A model generated the notes under the pieces. It did not search any database. It saw nothing but the letters and a program-made list of their open reading frames with translations, and was not told the origin of the DNA. Position numbers and translations under genes: made by a program. Of a stretch of 64,000 bases of DNA, positions 60,624-64,000 are shown in pieces. Numbering within the stretch: position 1 is the first letter of the stretch; every line of letters starts with the position of its first letter. Origin of the DNA: Sphingomonas sp. Leaf20 (lineage in GTDB: Bacteria > Pseudomonadota > Alphaproteobacteria > Sphingomonadales > Sphingomonadaceae); NCBI RefSeq assembly GCF_001421535.1, contig NZ_LMKN01000011.1:1-64000 (forward strand), read 5' to 3'.

Positions 60624-61151
60624 TTCAACTCCCGAAATAAAGCGGGAGCACTAAGTCTCTCAGTCGCTTTCCAAAGCGATGATCGAGTAGCGAACGCCTA
60701 GCCGTTTTGGTTCCGTCGAATCCTCCAAGGAACGTATCAGTAACGTACGTCGGCACTTGTAGTGCACTAGAAAGGGGGCGCTTTCCGTTGGCTTGAGCTG
60801 GTCGCGGCGGAGTGTGCCTCCGCAGCAGTCAAGGGAGGCATCGAAACTACGATTGTGCGTTCAGAGTAAGCCCCGTTTAATCAGGACGAGCGACGTTCCC
60901 ACTCCGACTATTAATAGCCCATGACCGTCTTGATCTACATTTGTCCCATGATGTAATAAATTACAAAATGCATAAATCGGCTATATCTCGGTTTGATATT
61001 GAAAATAAGGGTATATCAAGGCGCGACTCAAAAGAGGGAGTCATGGTATCGCTAGTTTTATGCAGGATAAACCTGCATCAGAAGTATTATGTCGAGTGGC
61101 GCGATAAGGGCTGATTCATGCCACTTTCCTTGTCTAGCAACGGAGATGGTC
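60624..61151. other. Intergenic region, about 530 bp, with one repeat hairpin
   Basis: No gene supported. It holds the GCGGAG/CTCCGC hairpin at 60807-60823 and an AT-rich section at 60940-61030 that probably contains the promoter of the haloperoxidase-like gene. Confidence 0.5.
60807..60823. repeat. GCGGAG/CTCCGC hairpin, intergenic repeat family
   Basis: GCGGAG-TGTGC-CTCCGC, with GGTCGCG before and AGCAG after. It matches the other members at 2094-2111, 62662-62687 and 63471-63493. Confidence 0.55.
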
Positions 61152-62543
61152 ATGAACTTGGTCCTATATTGGAACAACGTACTCTTGGAATGTTCGCGTC
61201 GCGATTTCACGCGGGGCTTTAACAATTCCCAGCAGCCGGGCCCGATTCGAACGTCTCGCGCGATGGCGATCGTGCACATCGCCATCCATGATGCTGTAGC
61301 CTTCGAGACCAATCGGGCTGCCGCCGCCTATCTGAACAAGAAGAGCGTCGTGCACGTGATCGGTGCGCCGCCAGCAGGCAGCGTCCTTGCTGATACGGTT
61401 GCGGGTGCTGCGGTGACGGCGTTGAAGGCAATGTACCCGCGGTATGGTTCGTTCATCAACGACGCACATAGCGGCGCATCTAATGCGGCCTTCGATTATG
61501 GCGCCACGATCGCCGGAGCGATCCTGGACATGCGCGCTGCCGATGGATCGACCGTGATGGTCACCGCGCCTCAAAACGAAACGCTCGCCTACGGACAGCA
61601 CCGCGCTGATCCGTTCGCTCCAAACCAACCAAGGCTGGGTCTTGTGTGGGGAGACGTGACGCGTTTCACCGGACCAGATCACCACGCGCTTGCGCCGTAC
61701 CCGGGCCAAGGCAGCATGCCGTTAGTTGATGATCCGGCGTATCGCGAGGATTATGAAGAGGTCGTGCGCTACGGCGCGGCCGATCGGCGCGATAGAACTG
61801 CCGAGCAGGAGCGGGTTGGCGTCTACTGGGGCTATGACGGAGTGATGAATTTGGGCGTTCCCCCGCGGATGTACAATCAAATCGCGCGCGTCGTTGTGGC
61901 GGACAAGGCGCTAAGCGTCGCCAAATCGGCGGAACTGTTTGCGCAACTTAACGTCGCAATGGCGGATGCGGGTATCGATGCGTGGCATTGGAAGTATCAC
62001 TACGATCTGTGGCGGCCCGTGGTAGGCATCCGGGCCGAAAACTCGCCGGACGGCGATCCGTTTTGGGCGCCGCTCGGCGCACCGCAGACCAATGCGTCGC
62101 CAGGGCGCTATACACTTACGCCTCCATTCCCCGCCTATCCATCGGGACACGCCACTTTTGGCGCGGCGCTGTTCCAGACGCTTCGGCTGGCTCTTGGCAC
62201 AGCCCCCGATCCAATCACACTCGCCGATGTTCTGCTTGAGGAAGATGGCCCCGGCGATACGATTAACAACGAAGTCTTCACCTTCGTGTCGGATGAACTC
62301 GACGGCATATCGATCGATCCCAACGGATCGGTTCGTCAGCACAGCCCGGTGACGTATCCTAACTACGCCAGAGCAATCTGGGAAAACTCCGTCAGCCGCA
62401 TCTACCTTGGCGTTCACTGGCGATTTGATGGGATCCCTCGCACCCCCGCTCAAAATGTCGGCGGCGTGCCGCTAGGTTTAAAGATTGCCGAGGAAGCACA
62501 CGCCCTTTTCAATTCCTCCCCGTCGCTCGGGGGATCTGTCTAA
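61152..62543 (+). CDS. Vanadium-dependent haloperoxidase / PAP2-type protein, 463 aa
   Basis: GGAG lies 6 nt before ATG 61152. The vanadate/phosphate-binding residues are all present: Lys281 and Arg288 in WKYHYDLWRP, PSGHATFG with Ser331-Gly332-His333, and Arg416-His422 in RIYLGVHWRFDG. The N-terminal helical region (AMAIVHIAIHDAVAF) also fits vanadium haloperoxidase-like PAP2 proteins. There is no obvious signal peptide. It may oxidise halide with peroxide or be an acid phosphatase; the two activities share this active site. It is 18 kb from the halogenase operon, so the link is thematic only. Confidence 0.85.
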   Translation: MNLVLYWNNVLLECSRRDFTRGFNNSQQPGPIRTSRAMAIVHIAIHDAVAFETNRAAAAYLNKKSVVHVIGAPPAGSVLADTVAGAAVTALKAMYPRYGSFINDAHSGASNAAFDYGATIAGAILDMRAADGSTVMVTAPQNETLAYGQHRADPFAPNQPRLGLVWGDVTRFTGPDHHALAPYPGQGSMPLVDDPAYREDYEEVVRYGAADRRDRTAEQERVGVYWGYDGVMNLGVPPRMYNQIARVVVADKALSVAKSAELFAQLNVAMADAGIDAWHWKYHYDLWRPVVGIRAENSPDGDPFWAPLGAPQTNASPGRYTLTPPFPAYPSGHATFGAALFQTLRLALGTAPDPITLADVLLEEDGPGDTINNEVFTFVSDELDGISIDPNGSVRQHSPVTYPNYARAIWENSVSRIYLGVHWRFDGIPRTPAQNVGGVPLGLKIAEEAHALFNSSPSLGGSV

Positions 62544-62599
62544 TAACGAAAGGCGGGGCAGCTGCGCGTACGCTTTAAACACCAACTAATCTGATTGGC

Positions 62600-62687
62600 A
62601 GCGCTGGGGTATATCGTGTCATAGGTTGCCTACAAACTGCGGCCCCGGAGGGGTTCGCTCGGCTGCGGCGGAGGGTCTCGCCGCAGC
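62600..62687. repeat. Intergenic repeat, copy 2, with GCTGCGGCG hairpin
   Basis: TGGGGTATATCGTGTCATAGGTTG is followed by AACTGCGG and a 9-bp perfect hairpin GCTGCGGCG/CGCCGCAGC (62662-62670 and 62679-62687). Order and content match the other copies near the right end. Confidence 0.55.
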
Positions 62688-62763
62688 AACGAAGGCCGAG
62701 AATGTCCGGTAAATAGACTGCCGACTATCCATTCTCTAGAACAGATCGGGGGTGCGGTGAAGA

Positions 62764-63234
62764 TCAGTTGCGCCTCTTTCGGCAGCCGACGAGATCGAAC
62801 AACTGCCTATTGAGAAAAGCCGTGTCTCGTGAGCCCCCCGAGTCCGGGAAAAGCATATGCGCTGGCGCAGCTTCGCCTCGGTTCGGAACATGGTCAATCA
62901 GTTTATAGGTCGCGTCGGTTCCTATATACTGCCTGTTCCCGTACGGCCGGGGCCCGCCATCCGGGCTCGGCGGCCGCCAACTCTGGACGGTGACATCTTC
63001 GGTAGAGGCAAGGTTTTGGAGCGCGTTCGAGCCGCCGTTCCAGGGCAGCCACCAAAAGGTCTTCCCCGACCCTGCATAGTGAACAGCTAACGCAATACGG
63101 CTCGGCCAATCGAGACCACTGTCGATTGGACGGAAGTAAGCCGTCACCCCTGGGTTATGGCGTTGAGCGTACTGCGCCTGCTCAACCGGACAGGATGCTA
63201 CTGTAACTGCCGCAAATTCCAACAGGCCGATCAT
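62764..63234 (-). CDS. Secreted hypothetical protein, 156 aa
   Basis: From ATG 63234 the sequence has an exported-type N-terminus (MIGLLEFAAVTVASCPVEQAQ) with a Cys at position 15 that could suggest a lipobox variant. The mature part contains PGVTAYFRPIDSGLDWPSRIALAVHYAGSGKTFWWLPWNGGSNALQNLAS and VTVQSW..RQYIGTDATYKLIDHV, a beta-rich pattern with many aromatics, and ends FDLVGCRKRRN. I do not recognise a family. Longer frames upstream are not used because they run into repeats. Confidence 0.66.
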   Translation of the reverse strand: MIGLLEFAAVTVASCPVEQAQYAQRHNPGVTAYFRPIDSGLDWPSRIALAVHYAGSGKTFWWLPWNGGSNALQNLASTEDVTVQSWRPPSPDGGPRPYGNRQYIGTDATYKLIDHVPNRGEAAPAHMLFPDSGGSRDTAFLNRQLFDLVGCRKRRN

Positions 63235-63395
63235 AGTGACGGACGCCTCCGTTCGTGTGACCCCCTTGTAGCCTTGCGACGAACGTCGGCAATCATGATT
63301 GCTAAAGTGAAATTGCGACGAGGTGATCTGCGTGAAAGCTAACAAGCGCGCAGACAAGATCCGTTCTCGATCAGATCCGTCATGGCGTGCTGCGT

Positions 63396-63493
63396 GGCTG
63401 GGGTATCGCCGGGGTACATCGTGCCATAGGTTGCTCACATCCCGCAGTTATCCGTGCGGTTTGATTGGTTGCGGCGGAGGGCATCTCCGCCGC
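63396..63493. repeat. Intergenic repeat, copy 3, adjoining the second long repeat
   Basis: GGGGTATCGCCGGGGTACATCG leads to TGCCATAGGTTG and a perfect 9-bp hairpin GCGGCGGAG/CTCCGCCGC (63471-63493). Its last 24 bp are the start of the long direct repeat. Confidence 0.6.
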
Positions 63494-63501
63494 TGCCCTG
63501 A

Positions 63502-63669
63502 CTATTTAATGCTCTGCCCTGGTTTACGACTGCGTTCCCCAAGCGCGGCGTAGATGGCGGCCTGATCCAGATGAGCTCGGCGCTTTTCTATCGTATCCGC
63601 CCGTGCGGCAGCTTCCAGTTCATCTGACGCCAACTTCTCGAAATCCGGTTCGGGTTCGATGTATGCCAC
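63502..63669 (-). CDS. Small conserved protein, 55 aa (repeat copy 2)
   Basis: The frame matches the one at 1442-1609, but the start codon is GTG at 63669 instead of ATG. Residues differ at four positions (Gly/Arg, Lys/Ile in DTKEK/DTIEK, Glu/Lys, His/Gln near the end). Stop is TAG at 63502-63504. It ends SRKPGQSIK. Its preserved frame and mostly silent changes support translation of both copies; the function is unknown. Confidence 0.7.
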   Translation of the reverse strand: MAYIEPEPDFEKLASDELEAAARADTIEKRRAHLDQAAIYAALGERSRKPGQSIK

Positions 63670-63806
63670 TCAGAAACCTCGCCATTCAACAAGCCCGGGC
63701 CGGTACGACAGGGAACACCATGCGCAAATACTCAAACTAATGCGCTTCCAAAGATCGTCTCATATCGAGACAAACCGACGTGGTTCGTGCGGATAGTCGA
63801 TGAGGT

Positions 63807-63974
63807 TTATTCGTCACCGTAGAGACGCGACGTGATGAAAGCATTCTGCCAGATAGCTCGTAGAACCGGACTCTGGCCCTCGTCATAAGGGCAGTGTTCC
63901 AGCCGTCCTTCTTTTTCCTTACCGGCTGCTAGCCCTTCGGTTTGGGCAGTAAGCGCCGTCGTCGTATCTGTCAT
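63807..63974 (-). CDS. Rmf/CrpP-like small protein, 55 aa (repeat copy 2)
   Basis: Same length and start as the copy at 1748-1915; differences are Thr/Ser in GQTP/GQSP, Ala/Ser and the C-terminal NK/DE, with TAA as stop. A TAA lies just upstream of the ATG in this copy, which fixes the start at 63974 and so supports the shorter start in copy 1. The CPY motif and Trp are conserved. Confidence 0.65.
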   Translation of the reverse strand: MTDTTTALTAQTEGLAAGKEKEGRLEHCPYDEGQSPVLRAIWQNAFITSRLYGDE

Positions 63975-64000
63975 GATGGCGGAAAATTACTCAATCGGGG

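Larger units (their letters stand above)
63470..64000. repeat. Long direct repeat, copy 2 (copy 1 at 1413-1942)
   Basis: The last 531 bp match 1413-1942 in the same orientation with about 35 mismatches. The window ends inside or at the end of the match. The two copies are about 62 kb apart. Confidence 0.92.

Noticed and set aside
1-64000. CRISPR array, tRNA or rRNA genes
   Set aside because: No regularly spaced short repeats with unique spacers, no tRNA cloverleaf with a CCA-adjacent acceptor, and no rRNA-like conserved segments were seen by eye.

Overview
The window looks like chromosomal DNA of a Sphingomonas-like alphaproteobacterium. Pointers are the high GC content, a GTTC-N7-GTTC LexA box, very large TonB-dependent receptors, tryptophan-halogenase-like flavoproteins next to glycoside hydrolases, orphan Flp pilins, and a sphingomonad-type CCCCGGC-rich inverted repeat. 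The genus is inferred from these features; no rRNA or tRNA gene was seen.

Layout. 1-5.2 kb: small secreted, membrane and hypothetical genes, a 530-bp block that recurs at the far end of the window, and a dead IS6-family element sitting in a dead LysR gene. 5.2-12.6 kb: a NodT / RND pump / adaptor efflux operon led by a small 132-aa protein, with a TetR regulator whose putative operator occurs three times. 12.6-16.6 kb: small hypothetical genes, a glycine-tailed membrane protein and two orphan Flp pilins on opposite strands. 16.9-25.7 kb: NmrA/HxlR pair, ATP-grasp enzyme, TetR with a perfect 18-bp palindrome, DUF1349 protein with acetyltransferase, two MFS exporters (the second cut by an amber codon) and a decayed Rossmann protein next to a flavin-binding oxidase-like protein. 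25.9-34 kb: GH3 glycosidase, DUF892 stress protein, umuDC SOS cassette with a LexA box, phosphatidylserine decarboxylase.

34.2-47.8 kb is the most striking region. Four tandem halogenase-like flavoproteins and a GH9 glycosidase form one operon in which every junction overlaps (GTGA, ATGA, ATGA, TGATG). It is divergent from a 1138-aa TonB-dependent receptor and convergent with a JmjC/cupin-like protein. A GH10 xylanase follows. The receptor, the GH10 gene and the distant GH3 gene each carry a TAGCGCTA-centred operator that closely resembles the xyl-box known from Xanthomonas. I read this as a xylan / plant-polysaccharide utilisation regulon that includes halogenase-like enzymes of unknown substrate; one of the four has lost its catalytic Lys and Glu.

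47.9-64 kb: TonB C-terminal-domain protein, IS6 relic, aspartyl-protease-like protein, MscS channel, CBS protein, a sensor kinase / receiver / DUF533 operon, an SLC13-type transporter, an intact IS1182-like element, small secreted proteins, a vanadium-haloperoxidase-type enzyme, and the second copy of the 530-bp block.

Several genes carry single in-frame nonsense codons (two TAG at Trp positions, three TGA), which points to ongoing gene decay in parts of the window, or to sequence errors.
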